The notes beneath the pieces were generated by a model that saw only the letters and a program-made list of their open reading frames with translations, did no database searches and was not told the origin of the DNA. A program made the translations under genes and the position numbers. From NCBI GenBank assembly GCA_964036665.1, contig OZ038527.1:19986221-20050220 (forward strand): 64,000 nucleotides of DNA. The letters run 5' to 3'. Below are positions 12,972-24,909 of this stretch, in pieces. The DNA is from Gordius sp. MW1 (lineage: Eukaryota; Nematomorpha; Gordioida; Gordea; Gordiidae). Every line of letters begins with the position of its first letter. The first letter of the stretch is position 1.

Positions 12972-13238
12972 TAGAGTCCAGCTGGTTCGCTGGCCAACCT
13001 TGCCCGTCCGGCCCACGGTAAGCTAGGCAACTGTCGTAAATTTAAATTTTCAGGTCAACCCGGGCTGGCAGCATAACAATTCGGGCCATTCGACTGAATG
13101 AGTTTCGTGTATTATTTTATTTTATTGGATAATATGTATTAAATCGAGAATTAATTTAAATAGTTTGGAAATATTGCAAATTTATTACTAAAAATTTTAT
13201 AAATCGCCATTTTAAACCGGGCAGTTCGGGCAGCTCTA
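12972..13238. mobile_element. Probable TAGAG-type miniature TIR element
   Basis: The left end reads TAGAGTCCAGCTGG and the right end is 'gggcagctcta', whose complement is TAGAGCTGCCC. GC-rich arms ('gcccgtccggccca' on the left, 'accgggcagttcgggcag' on the right) enclose AT-rich sequence. This is the same architecture as 10235-10788 and 54359-54479. No target duplication could be recognised. Confidence 0.45.
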
Positions 13239-13324
13239 ATGATTCGCATGGCCGGGCGGTCACTCAATAAAGTTTGGATGTTCCCCAGGGCGGGTTTGGG
13301 CAGAAAAATTCAAACAAATTAACG

Positions 13325-13496
13325 CATGGGCGTAGCCAACTTTGGAATTAGGGGGGGGGGGGCAATAATGATTTTAAAAAGAGGCAAAATGATCCTTTAT
13401 TTAAATTGTATATTTAATTTTAATAAATTTTAAAGAATATTTTCTATAAAGAAGGGAGCAGCCGCCCCACCCTGCCCCCCCCCTTGCTACGCTCAT
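13325..13496. mobile_element. GGGCGTAGCC hAT-type miniature element
   Basis: It starts CATGGGCGTAGCC with a G run and 'caataatga', and ends with C runs and 'ttgctacgctcat', which has one mismatch in the terminal repeat. The 'gaggcaaaatgatc' segment and the 'gcagccgcccc' subterminal block match copies at 16.2, 17.1, 21.3 and 48.3 kb. Confidence 0.8.
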
Positions 13497-15264
13497 CAAT
13501 TTAGCTTTGACAGTTAATCGATGCCCTAATACAATAGCAATAAGGGAATAGGATTACTAATTGACATAATTAAGTGACCAACGTAATATTTAATGATGGG
13601 AGCAAAAAAATAAAAAAGATTGATATTTTTTGAGGGATCACATCCCCTAATCACTAATTCTTAGGATAGAGTAAGTTCCTAAATCCTTTAAGTGATTCTT
13701 AAGTGATGTTAGGTCGTTTATGATTGCACCCTTCCTGACGTATCGTGTTCCTCCTGATTTTATTAAGCCAGCCCGTCCCTCCTTTTAAATCATATCATAT
13801 TAATAATTAATAATAATTTAATTTTAAATCAAAATTCTTTTAGCAGAAATAACAAATAACCCCTCCTCTCTCTTTCCTCTTTCCATATCGAAGCCCTTAT
13901 ACATATATTAATTTCACCCATTTCCGAATTTCACTTTTCCTCAAAATAAGCTTCGATTAATTAATTGCTCTTAACTTCGCGAATTCAACTAGACTCAAGG
14001 TGTCGCAATTTGTTTCTCATAAATTTAATCAAAATTATCTCCCCCCTCCCATCCTATCGATCAATATAAAATTTATAGAGCGCGCGATTTATTTTAAAAC
14101 ATGATTTCCCTCATCGTTTATATAAAAATATAATTGTCGAAGATATTTTGTTTTGTTTTTTTCTATATTTTACCTTATTATAAGAACCTTTCCTTCTGAT
14201 TGATCCCTAGAGTTATTCTATACGAATAGTGTAAGTTCTTTAATTTTTAAAGTTATATTTTTAAAATAATTAAGAAGGCGTTTTAAGTTTGTAATCAAAA
14301 TTTTTACGAAATATTACAATGAATTAAATTGCTGTTTAGATGTGTGTTTAATATATTTGCTAATTTTTATCGCTAAATTTTGGTCAATTTTTAAGCATTA
14401 CTTACATATCATTTTACAAAATTTTAAGAAAGTTTGTAAATCATATTTATGAAAGAATAGCCGGTGATGAGATTATTAAAATATGATTTTATTTTTTTGG
14501 CTTTTTTTCGTTAAGCAACAAAACATTTCAAATGAAAAAGTCTACAAATCTTAAATACATTTAATTCATAATAAGAAATATTTAATCCGACTTTATCTTA
14601 CTTCCTACTAAAATAAATTTTGCTCTTAAGCGAATCATAACTTTTTTTCGAAAATGTGGAATTGCTTTAATTAATTAAAGGCTAAATTATCCGAATTTCC
14701 TCATTAAACTACCATGTTTAGGAAATCAATTTTTAAATAAATCGCCATAATTAATTGCAATTATTAGCTCCAAAAATAGATTTAAATTAATTCGGCAATT
14801 CCATCTACTTTCTACGAACTCATTTCAACTCACAAAGTTTTAAATTATTCAAGTTCCAAAAAATAAGGTTCACTTGCCTAAAAATCTATAATAATTTTGG
14901 TATTCAAAATATTTGTTGCTCAGTAAAACTCGTTTTTATACTATTTTTTGGGTAAGGTCGCTCATTAAAACGCAGTGTAATTCAAGTTTGGAAACCTTGA
15001 GAATATTATGCCTAATTTAACATAATAAATCTTTAAAAAACAATTAATATATGCACCCCAACTTAACGCCCTCCTTTTTACAATAGTAATTTAGCTAAAA
15101 AGCACGTCTAATATTAAAATCTCTTTTGGTTGTCACTATGGCCTGCAATTAATACCTTTTAGGGTTGGAGAATTTAAATTATTTATAGGAGCTAATGGAT
15201 TACTACAGTTGTAATTTGATAGCTAGATATTATAGCCTCCCTAGGTAGGATAGCCCATAACCAC
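13497..15264. other. AT-rich DNA without recognised feature
   Basis: I see nothing that supports a gene, RNA or structured repeat. Confidence 0.4.
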
Positions 15265-15941
15265 AGACTAGATAGACTGCTCACGATTCAGTTGCAATTG
15301 ACAAAAAAGCAAAAAACAAATAAATGTCTACGAAAATGCATTTGTCGATTTCAATGTGTGCATCTAACCCTAACCTAAAACCCCGACCTAAAACACTAAC
15401 CCTGACGTTTTCGTCTCTGTAAACCCCTCTCAAGGAGCATTTTCGTTAAATATTCATAGACATTCATAGACATTTTGTCAGTTAAACTTTGGTCGAATGC
15501 ATCGATACCCTGCTCACGCCATATGTTGCATATGGTTAAATGTGTGTCAGATTTTCCTCCATTTTGAAGAGCGCAACTGGTGTATTTTAACCATGTGTCA
15601 TTTTGCCCTACAACACAGTCAATTTACCTTCCTCACTAGTTTATAAATTAAAACGAACGTCAATAAATTAATAATATTATGCAAAATATTGATGGCGCCA
15701 TATTATTAAGCATACTTTAATCGCATTTTTTACATTTTTAATTTTTGTGTATTGTATAAAGGGTATTTATTTTAAGATGCTGTTCTCTACCCAATTCAAT
15801 ATTTTTTCATTTACCTTTTTAAGATTATTTAATTAGCGAAAATAACTAATTTCTATATGATCACCACTTTACCATGTTACCATCAAAATGGTGGAAAAAA
15901 GGGTAAACATTTTGTGCGTTGATGAGCAGTCTATCTAGTCT
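15265..15941. mobile_element. TIR element with perfect 19-bp ends, interrupted by a smaller element
   Basis: AGACTAGATAGACTGCTCA at 15265-15283 is matched perfectly by its reverse complement at 15923-15941. Between the ends lies the 225-bp miniature element at 15285-15509, inserted immediately inside the left terminal repeat. No transposase coding is seen and I could not settle a target duplication, so the class is open. Confidence 0.65.
15285..15509 (-). mobile_element. Miniature element with TTAGGG-like motifs, copy 1
   Basis: The 8-bp direct repeat CTGCTCAC flanks it on both sides (15277-15284 and 15510-15517). One end reads GATTCAGTTGC and the complement of the other end reads GGTATCGATGC, a weak terminal inverted repeat. 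The inside contains 'ctaaccctaacctaaaacc', which resembles telomere repeats. A second copy in opposite orientation lies at 19763-19998 with its own flanking duplication, so this is a mobile element and not telomeric DNA. The 8-bp duplication suggests hAT-like transposition. Confidence 0.85.
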
Positions 15942-16166
15942 ATGCACATAAATTAATCCTTGGACTTTTTATAATACTGTAAAATATCGTATTTCCTTGG
16001 TTGTAAAAAACGGCATCATTATAAGGCATTAAATTGCATATAATCAATCTTCCTTAATCCCCCCCTCCACCTTTATTTTTATGAGGTGTGGCTTATTAGA
16101 ATATAATTATCCACAATTATAGAATTATTTATTCACCGACCCCTCCATTTAAAGGTAGATGATATA
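15942..16166. other. AT-rich spacer
   Basis: I see nothing recognisable here. Confidence 0.3.
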
Positions 16167-16174
16167 ACTAGCAG

Positions 16175-16371
16175 CATGGGCGTAGCCAAGGGGGGGGGGG
16201 GGCAGGGAGGGGCGGCTGCCCCCCTCTAAATCCAAAAATTTTCTGAAATTTATTAAAATTATGACTAAAATTTCAAAAAATAATCATTTTGCCCCCCCCC
16301 CTAAATCATTATTGCCCCTCCATAAATCATTATTGCCCCCCTCTAATCTAAATGCTGGTCCTACGCCCATG
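16175..16371. mobile_element. GGGCGTAGCC hAT-type miniature element with perfect 8-bp TSD
   Basis: The element runs from CATGGGCGTAGCC to CTACGCCCATG. It is flanked by the perfect 8-bp direct repeat ACTAGCAG (16167-16174 and 16372-16379), the hAT hallmark. G/C homopolymer blocks follow each end and the middle is AT-rich ('aaaattatgactaaaatttc'). No coding sequence is present. Confidence 0.9.
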
Positions 16372-17110
16372 ACTAGCAGCTAACTTTTCTAATGGAAAAA
16401 GTTAAAAAGTTGTACAATAGATCGCAAAAAAATCATGGTATGACTTTAAATTAAAGGGATTAAAGAAAATGTAGCAACATAACATGAAGAACTTTAAATT
16501 TTACGTGTGTTACAGTGGTCCTGTTTTTGTAATTTCCTTTTATAATTTTGAAAATCTATAATATCCTACGTCCATGTAAAGTCATCCAATTTTAAAAATT
16601 AAATTAGGTAGGTCGTAATTCGAATCTCTTAAATTCAATCCAATCACAAAGCATTAAGTGCTTAAAATTTATTTTTTGTCTAGTTAACCGGTAAAAGATG
16701 TTTTGGCAGCTAAATCCAACCGAGTAAATTAAATTATAAAAATAATAAAAATATAAACTTCATATTGCTTCCTCTTGTATTGACATTACAAGACACAATC
16801 AAAGGATATTGATTTAAACTGAATTAATGATCAAAAGTTTATAATTTAATTATTTTTAGTTTAAGGTAGTCAATGAAATAATTTTTTATCAAATATATTT
16901 GTGTTTAAACTTTGTGATATGTCACAAAAAACAGTTATTAGACTTTTTGAAATAATATAGTAATCTATTGTTATTTTTAAATTAAATTGACATAGAAAAA
17001 ATCCTTAAATTTTAATATTAATGATATAATAAGAACGATTTTTTTAGGTAATATATTTTGACTCAATGTGAATAGCACTCTTAAATAATTCTTTATAATG
17101 TATAATATAT

Positions 17111-17276
17111 CATGGGCGTCGCCAAGGGAGGGCAGGGAGGGGAGGCTGCCCCCATCTAAATCCAAAAATTGGTTAAAATTAATTAAAATTATGGCTAAAA
17201 TTGGATAAAATGATCATTTTACCCCTCCCTAAATTATTATTGCCCCCCTCTAATTCCAATGCTGTCTACGCCCATG
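17111..17276. mobile_element. GGGCGTAGCC hAT-type miniature element
   Basis: It starts CATGGGCGTCGCC (one mismatch) and ends CTACGCCCATG. The inside is closely similar to the 16175-16371 copy ('ggcagggaggggaggctgcccc', 'ttatggctaaaattgg'). The flanks show only a weak duplication (taatatat and aataatag). Confidence 0.8.
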
Positions 17277-19753
17277 AATAATAGTAAAAGAATTTGAAGT
17301 ATTTAATTAAAACGGAATCTTAAATGCCGTATAATTTTGTAAGGTTGATTAATTTTTAAATGGTAATTGAAACAAATGTTCATATATTAAAGAATTTTAA
17401 ATATGCAATAAACCACATCCCGCTACGTTAAAAAGGTCGAGCGTTTAAAGATCAATAATTTTAATTTATCTATTCCATACTAATATTAATAATGCGTCCT
17501 TGAGTAAAGTGGGGAGAGCATTCTATTAGCATGAGCACAGACATAGTACTACCACATATTGTAATAATTTTTTATTTTGTAATTTTAGCAGTATATAATT
17601 TCGATTAAATCTAACCTCTTTTATATCAATTATTAACCCTGGAATTGAGATTTAGGTTATCAATACCACCAATTGATTTACAATAGACACAATTGTATGC
17701 GACGTGATCGATTTTGACCCTGGCCTTTGTTAGGAATTATAATATGTAAAGTTTTATCTTACTTTCATCATACAAAACATCACAATTAAAATAGGTTTAC
17801 TTTGCAATTCAAATTATTAAAAACTAACTTTAATAACAATTATAGCCATTCTAGAGATGAAAAAGTTAATAAAAATCGTACACTATTTTAATGATATTCT
17901 TAAAGTTTTTGTAGCTCCTAGAAAAATAAATCATAATTAAAAAATACTGTTAATATAACCTTTTAACAAAATCCAAGATTAATCACGTACGTGTTTAACT
18001 AACGATATTATATTGTAAAATTGTATTAAAAAATCCCCTCAAACGCTAACTTATCTATTTTAATATCTCGACGAAAAATTAATGAGATTATAGGTTGGTA
18101 AATTTGGTAAAATTATTCCCTTTTTTCCATTTTAATATCATTCAATATTAAAAATTATAAACGATCAATTCCTTTGGCTCAGCACCAAAAGTCATCTAAC
18201 AATTATCCAAAAAATTATAATTATTATCAACCAAAATATGTATTTTAAAATATTATTATTGTTGTCGATTTCTTAAGAAAAATTTATAAGATTTTAACAT
18301 GATTTTCGTTTTTAATTTTATGTTTTGTGAATAAAATTTGAAACGCTATTTTAAAATATAAAAATATTTAAAAGTTTGATGACTAATATAAGTTAAAAAT
18401 TTTCTAAAAATGTAGATTTTGTTTTATTAAGTAGAAATGGCTATATGGGTGTTGCAAAAACTACTAGTGTAATAACATTATTTACTAATCTCACTTATAA
18501 TTTTGATTATTAAAAAACTCTTCGTTTTTATAATTTTTTCATGAAAAATGCTAACCTTTTTATTATTTCTGATAAACTTCGATGTGAGATGCAAAAATTC
18601 TGATATGTATTAGAAACTTGTTGCTTAAAACATGGCGATTTGTCTATTTTTTATGTTTTACATTACAACTTATTTCGTCTAATTCCTTTTTATTACACCA
18701 CAAAATTATGTACCAACTTACAACTAGAAGGATAACAGTTGTTAAATTGATAGGTAATAAGCCTTAACATATCAGACAAAACTCGTTTATCTTTAAGCCA
18801 AGTTAGAATATGTTCTTCAAACTAACGCCAGATTTAGATCAAGTGAGAATGAGGTTTTTATTAGCCCCATAATTTGCTAAATAGTTACGAATGTCATAGA
18901 TGTTGGCTGCTTCATGCAAACATTTTATTAAAAAAATTTGAAAAAGGATGCATATATATATGTAATATATTTAATAATGATTTGCTTGAGCACAATCACA
19001 TTTTATTGATAGTTTAAAAAAATTTTGGGTAGATCTTTTTTGGAAAAATGTTTGCACATATTTTTAATAAATTCAAAAATAATTAAATTTTAGTAAACTT
19101 GAGATAAACACTATACGGCTTACAGCTTTTCGCGGTATTCAAATTTACATACAAGCTTCATTAAAATATTTTTTATTAAATATGTTTTCGTCTTAATTTT
19201 CAAACACTTGAAAGGATAAAAAATATACAAATACAACTTACGATTTAAAAACCAAACACTTAAATTAAATATAGACTATAATGAGGGTAGCCACTAGCCA
19301 GGTGAAAGCAGGAAATTTTTACTTTTCCTTATATCTAAAAAATCGACGTTAATATGTTTATAAATATTGTTCTAGCTCCATAATCACTACTAAACATTTC
19401 CCCCCTTTCTCCTAATTCAAATCTTGATCGATCCTTATCATTTTTACTCTAAATAAAATCTTGCCTAAACTTTAAAAACTCATAAATGGTTTTAGCCAGG
19501 TTATGTAAAATTTAAAGGGGGAGTCAGTCGCTTGTTGGAAGAAATAAAAGCCCATTTGACACCGTTATTCCTATTGTTGAACATTTTTAATTTAAATATA
19601 TATAAATATATATGATTGTTTAAATATTGTCAGACAGCAAAATATAAAAAAAACATTTTCTAGGACGGAGTCGGGAGGCTTCGTAAAAATTAACTGGCCG
19701 GGCTTGGGCCTATATCTCAATCCAAACTAAACCGCGAATTCACGTCATAAGTT
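17277..19753. other. AT-rich DNA without recognised gene
   Basis: I see no gene. A small GC patch at about 19661-19712 ('gacggagtcgggaggctt', 'ggccgggcttgggcc') may be a transposon remnant but has no second arm that I can find. Confidence 0.4.
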
Positions 19754-19762
19754 TTCTTCCAC

Positions 19763-19998
19763 CGTATCGGTGCATTCGACCAAAGTTTAACTGACCAAAT
19801 ATCTATGAATGTCTATGAATATTTAACGAAAATGCTCCTTGAGAGGGGTTTACAGAGACGAAAACGTTAGGGTTAATGTTTTAGGGCGGGGTTTTAGGTT
19901 AGGGTTTGGGTTAGGATTAGATGCACACATTTTAATCGACAAATGCATTTTCGTAGACATTATTTGTTATTTGCTTTTTGGTCAATGGCAACTGTATC
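19763..19998 (+). mobile_element. Miniature element with TTAGGG-like motifs, copy 2
   Basis: This is the reverse complement of the 15285-15509 element, with high identity over its whole length. It contains 'ggttagggtttgggttagg'. The direct repeat TTCTTCCAC flanks it (19754-19762 and 19999-20007). Two copies with different flanking duplications confirm the boundaries. Confidence 0.85.
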
Positions 19999-20007
19999 TT
20001 CTTCCAC

Positions 20008-21294
20008 ATACATGATTTATTGACTGTTGTAATACATAACTGTGTAGGCTAGGCACATGAGGTGGCATACTCATGTTGCTTGCGTCATAGATCCATCTGC
20101 TGTTTCAAATTAAAGCTACCAAGTTCATATTGCGTTATGTTAATATTCAAGACATTGTGGAAATATTATCCATATTTTTAAAATAAGGCTTAATTAAATC
20201 TGAAATTACAAAACATTATTTTACCAAATTAACTTTACAATATAAACTTCCTAAACTTCAACAATTATTGCTCAATAATACTAAAATATCGTTTTAAAAC
20301 ATGTTTATTAAATATTTTAACATTTTAGTCTACCCGTAAGATGTTTGATCCAGCTCAAAAGATGTTAACGAAATTAGACGAGTTAGTTATACACAAAACC
20401 CTTCCCGTATGTTCATAACTTTAAAAAAGACTTAACCAAATTTGAAATTACAAACCATGTGCAAGTGTTTAATTAAACGATTTAATTCAAACTTATTAGT
20501 AGCTTTAAATATTGGTTTCGTAGCAATTAAAATTTTTGATTTAACTTTTCACATCACTAACTTGCATGACTTAGTATTTTACAAACCAAGTTAATCAACA
20601 TGTTAACTAGAAAAGTAATTTGTTGTTGTTATTGTTTTTCGTAATTTTAACCAAATCGAAGTTCGTATTATTCAAATAACAACTAATGGTAGTCCGTCGC
20701 ATACCAACGCAGAGCATGTTTTAGGCTAATTTTCAATTCCATTGGGAATAAATCCTAATTAACCGTGTTTATGTACATATCCCTCCGTGTATTAATTTGC
20801 TTTGATTCTTCTCCTATAAACTCACACAACACCGAATTTAACATAACTAAATTAAACGCTTCAAAAGATTTTTTTACTAATATATGTATATAAATCTCAA
20901 TATGCCCGTCTTCCCCCCCCCCCCCCCTTTTGACATTTTCTTCATTAATACTCTCAAGGTTATTTGCGACTAAAATGTCAAAAATTTTAGCCCTTGACAT
21001 TGACCGAATCATACCTCTTTGGTGTGCCGCGAATAACAGACTTCTCTATGGGCGTAAATTAATAATCGATTTAATGATTTCGATTTTAGCACATAAACAG
21101 CGAGATTTAAATGCTACTCTGAATATTGTAATAAAAAGTACGAATAAATGTAAATATGTATAGGTTGTACTATTGAATGTTTTTAAAAAATTGCTTTACC
21201 TAACGCAAATCTGTTAATCTTCTTAGCAAAACATTGGTTCTAACCATGATTTTAATCTAAGTTATCCTTAATAAGCTTATATTCTTTTACATTG
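20008..21294. other. AT-rich DNA without recognised gene
   Basis: I see no gene. Two overlapping opposite-strand frames of about 80 codons around 20755-21163 look like chance; a poly-C run lies near 20913-20927. Confidence 0.4.
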
Positions 21295-21302
21295 CCTTTA
21301 GT

Positions 21303-21469
21303 CATAGGCGTAGCCAGGATTGGAACTAGAGGGGGGGGCAATAATGACTTAGGGAAGGCAAAATGAAATATTTTTGAAATATTAGCTATAATTATTGTAA
21401 ATTTTAACAATAATCCGATTTAGAGGGGGGGCAGCTGCCCCTCCCTGCTTCCCCTTGGCTACGCCCACG
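21303..21469. mobile_element. GGGCGTAGCC hAT-type miniature element
   Basis: The left end is CATAGGCGTAGCCAGGATTG and the right end is TTGGCTACGCCCACG. The inside shares 'gggggggcaataatgac', 'aggcaaaatga' and 'gcagctgcccctccctg' with other copies. The imperfect 8-bp flanks CCTTTAGT and ACTTTAGA share CTTTAG, consistent with an aged target duplication. Confidence 0.8.
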
Positions 21470-22163
21470 ACTTTAGAGTTTTTTCTCCTGTTATTTTAGC
21501 GATGTATTTATTGTAAATTCATCGCAGATTATAACCGGAACCCCAGATGGATGCAGCTTTGTAAAAATATGTATACGGATTTTGAATTTTGTAAAACTCA
21601 TTCAAATATGCCGCTTACATGCTCAATGCATATTTATTAATTTAACTAATCCTTTTCTTACAAGAGTTACTATTTTCTCTTATTTTAATATGATGTTTAC
21701 TGAATCGAAGATTAATAGTTATAATCAGAAATTTGAACGGAGCATCATGTTTTTTAATTAAATTGTTCGTCTCCCAAAAGATAGATACTTTTTCATTGAC
21801 TTCTAATTAACTCAAAGCAATTTCCTGTTTAGCTAACTTAATTGAAATTCATTAAGGTGAGGATAGCTTGATAGTATGCGAATGAATATGTAAATAACTG
21901 CTGCGTCAAATATATTACTACAAACCGCTATTGAGGCCTTCTATTAATAAAGTATTAATTGATATGCAATAGTTTTTTCTATAGTGAGTAAATATTTTCT
22001 AAAATTTAGACATGATTGCTTTTTCCCTTCTTTAATGTGCCTCTTATTATTTTTCGCTAGGTTTGAAAACGCCTATCCTCTTCACCCTACAATTGACATG
22101 CAATCCAAAGTAAGGGAAAGGTGTTAAATTACATAAAACCATCAAGTGCTGGCCATCGCAACT
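21470..22163. other. 5' flank of the receptor gene
   Basis: This stretch is AT-rich with no gene. An in-frame TAA lies 30 nt upstream of the receptor ATG. A possible upstream 5'-UTR exon cannot be placed from sequence alone, and I see no convincing promoter motif. Confidence 0.4.
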
Positions 22164-24782
22164 ATGACGACTTTTACAATGCCACCCCTCGTTACAACTC
22201 TGCAATCTGCTTCAAACGGATTTATTAGTACGATCCATTCGGCAAACTTGATTTCACACGATTTATCACACACGCTCATGGCCTACAATGCGGGCTTAGG
22301 AAGCTTTCTCAATAACACGGCACCACTAGATGAATCGACTGTGGTTGGGGAAGAGGTGGAGGGGGAGTATGTACCTTACAACAAGCGAGCCGAAACTTAC
22401 ATAGTACCGATTTTATTTGCCATAATTTTTTTCGTGGGCATCATAGGCAACGGTCTACTCATTTATGCCGTGCTGAGTCACAAAGCACTCCGCAATAACG
22501 CGCCCAACATATACATCCTCAATCTTTCGATAGGGGATTTCCTGCTTATCCTCATATCCGTCCCCTTCACCAGCACCATTTACACATTCGAAAGTTGGCC
22601 TTACGGTATTGTACTATGCAAAACCACCGAATTTTGGAGAGCTATATCGGTTGCCGTTTCCGTATACACCCTTACAGCCCTGAGTGCAGACCGATATCAC
22701 GCTATAGTTGATCCATTGGGTAGGTATGTGGGGGGTCGCAAAACCGTTAGGCGGACGCTCTGTACCTGCGGAGCCATCTGGTTATTAGGAGCGGCCATAG
22801 CCAGTTTGGACGCCATCAATTCTTACGTACTTGTGTTACCGCGTTACGAGGATACAGTCCCTGAAAGCGGTGCTGTAAATTACACGCTGACCAGTGGCGA
22901 TATGGCGGGAGAGATGATGTCAGTGTTAAGTAACTTAAATCGAGGCGGTACGAGCAGTTATGCCACGACGGTTCCTTCCGATCCTAGGGTAGCCGCTTGC
23001 CTTTATACCCTGATATACACTGGTCACTTCGAGACACCCATTGACGCAACTTCCCTATTTTCCTCATGGTTTCCAAACCTAAATTTTCAAGCCTTTCGCG
23101 ACTCTGTTGCCTTAATTAATACCGACCTCTTTACTACCACTCCACCCGTTTACGACTCCAAAAGCATTGACCAAACGTTACATTTATACTCGGCCCCGAT
23201 AACTTATCTCCTCAACGCTGCCACAACTACTAGTGTCGCCCCTGGAGAGAACTCAAGTTCGGACTTTGCACCGCTTAAGGTCTGTTACCCTTACCCAGAA
23301 CGCTACGGGGACGGTTATAAACGCTGGCACACTCTTATTAAATTTCTACTCTTGCTCGTGGTTCCGTTTGCTATAATAACAGTATATTATGTGCTAATGG
23401 CCAAACGTTTAATAATGAGCACCACCGATGTTCCTAATGCCTGTTATTCTGCGAGCTCGTTGCCCATATGCCATAAAGTGACAGTTAAAAAGAATTTTGA
23501 CAAATTTCGGGGCCACCCGTCTCCCGAAAGTACTAAGCCCTTTATGCCCAAACTAAGTCCCGACAGCATTAGGCATCCACCCCTTTTAGAAGAAAGCGAC
23601 GATGCCAATAACCAATTACTACCCAACGGCTACGATTCTCGAAATCTCAGTAGTGATGAGACCCTATTAACTAATAATAAATCTTTCCAATCCGACCGTT
23701 CGTCCTTCCAAATGGCTTCTGACGAACTTCAAATACCTCCCACGCATTTTGAAATCAAAACTTCGCCTAATTTTAATAACTCTAAGTCTCAAGGCGGCTG
23801 GCGCAATAGCTGGACACGAATGTCTTCTCAATCTTCGCCCCGCAATTCATTCACCGCTCTTAAAGATAAAATGTTGGAATGGTCTTCTTTGTCCAAACGG
23901 GGAGTTAATACTGCCGGGAGTCGTAATTTTTTGCGTGTATCTCGTAGCCAGCAATCCATGAGAAATTCTTCGACTTGCACTTTGTCAAACTCTCCCTCGT
24001 CTAACAATATGGCTAACGGGGAATACGAGAGAAGTTCTAAGGGTTCCTTCAGTTATTGGAAGCGTAAACTTTCCGGAGTCAGCAACTTAACAACCCGCAA
24101 TTTTAATTACGCCGCTCGAGCCAATAAACAAATGGATTCGAGGAAAAAAGTAGCCAAAATGGTTCTGATAGTAGTCCTGCTGTTCCTAGTATGTTGGCTA
24201 CCCCACCACGTCTTTAATATGTGGTTCCATTTCGACCCGCACGCTGTGGATAAATACAACTACGCTTGGCACTCACTCAAGCTCATAGGTTTCATCCTGT
24301 CCTACCTCAACTCCTGCATCAATCCCATAGTGTTGTACTTTATAAGTAAAACCTATCACAAGCACTTCAATCGATACCTAGCGCTGCGCTGTTGGCGCGA
24401 AAAATCTTCTGTTAAAAAATTGAGCCGTCCTCATAGTACGGACACCGTGGTTACAAGCAAATTTTCTCGCCAAAATACCTTTAACCGCACTTTTAAAATG
24501 TCAAGTTCCGACAGGGGCACATTTTCTAAAACCACTTCTACATCTAATACTACGGGCGATAGGAGGTTTTGTGATAAAGTTCAGAGAGGTGGCTATTGTT
24601 ACAATAAAACTAATGGTAAAATTATAGAAGCAGCCTACGATTTTGTCAAAATTAACAACAGTCCCATAACCGTTAAGGTTGAATACGAAAGCGGGACGAG
24701 TGATAGTTATTATGATTTAACTATCAAAAAACCTCGAATTCTCTCTGTCGATTTTAGTACCACTCATGCTGTGTCATTGTAA
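22164..24782 (+). CDS. CCHaR: CCHamide-type neuropeptide receptor (class A GPCR, bombesin-receptor family), single exon
   Basis: This is a seven-transmembrane receptor of 872 residues from the first ATG, which follows an in-frame stop. TM1 is at about 79-104, TM2 114-135, TM3 148-172 with DRY at 176-178, TM4 201-215, TM5 389-411, TM6 664-686 with CWLP, and TM7 about 702-726 with NSCINPIVLY. The disulphide cysteines are at about 152 and 374. The blocks 'ESWPYG', 'VSVYTLTALSADRY', 'NMWFHFDPHA' and 'KHFNRYL' are the signature of CCHamide receptors, which couple a gut/brain peptide to feeding and hormone release in insects; I cannot tell the CCHa1 from the CCHa2 type. Sequons (NNT, NYT, NSS) lie on the outside. 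Two loops are oddly large: extracellular loop 2 (about 170 residues) and intracellular loop 3 (about 245, Ser/Asn-rich). It has no introns and is clearly richer in GC than its flanks. Confidence 0.9.
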   Translation: MTTFTMPPLVTTLQSASNGFISTIHSANLISHDLSHTLMAYNAGLGSFLNNTAPLDESTVVGEEVEGEYVPYNKRAETYIVPILFAIIFFVGIIGNGLLIYAVLSHKALRNNAPNIYILNLSIGDFLLILISVPFTSTIYTFESWPYGIVLCKTTEFWRAISVAVSVYTLTALSADRYHAIVDPLGRYVGGRKTVRRTLCTCGAIWLLGAAIASLDAINSYVLVLPRYEDTVPESGAVNYTLTSGDMAGEMMSVLSNLNRGGTSSYATTVPSDPRVAACLYTLIYTGHFETPIDATSLFSSWFPNLNFQAFRDSVALINTDLFTTTPPVYDSKSIDQTLHLYSAPITYLLNAATTTSVAPGENSSSDFAPLKVCYPYPERYGDGYKRWHTLIKFLLLLVVPFAIITVYYVLMAKRLIMSTTDVPNACYSASSLPICHKVTVKKNFDKFRGHPSPESTKPFMPKLSPDSIRHPPLLEESDDANNQLLPNGYDSRNLSSDETLLTNNKSFQSDRSSFQMASDELQIPPTHFEIKTSPNFNNSKSQGGWRNSWTRMSSQSSPRNSFTALKDKMLEWSSLSKRGVNTAGSRNFLRVSRSQQSMRNSSTCTLSNSPSSNNMANGEYERSSKGSFSYWKRKLSGVSNLTTRNFNYAARANKQMDSRKKVAKMVLIVVLLFLVCWLPHHVFNMWFHFDPHAVDKYNYAWHSLKLIGFILSYLNSCINPIVLYFISKTYHKHFNRYLALRCWREKSSVKKLSRPHSTDTVVTSKFSRQNTFNRTFKMSSSDRGTFSKTTSTSNTTGDRRFCDKVQRGGYCYNKTNGKIIEAAYDFVKINNSPITVKVEYESGTSDSYYDLTIKKPRILSVDFSTTHAVSL

Positions 24783-24909
24783 TGAATTATCTTTATTGCT
24801 AACTTATACATTTGACACTACTATGTATGATAGCACATTTTTTAATGAACCCTTAATCGCTGTTGTACAATTTCTATACCCTATGTACAAATAATTTTCA
24901 ACAATTGCA

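Noticed and set aside
15277..20007. Apparent 4.7-kb transposon bounded by long inverted repeats
   Set aside because: Each inverted copy has its own different flanking duplication, so they are two independent miniature elements, not the ends of one.
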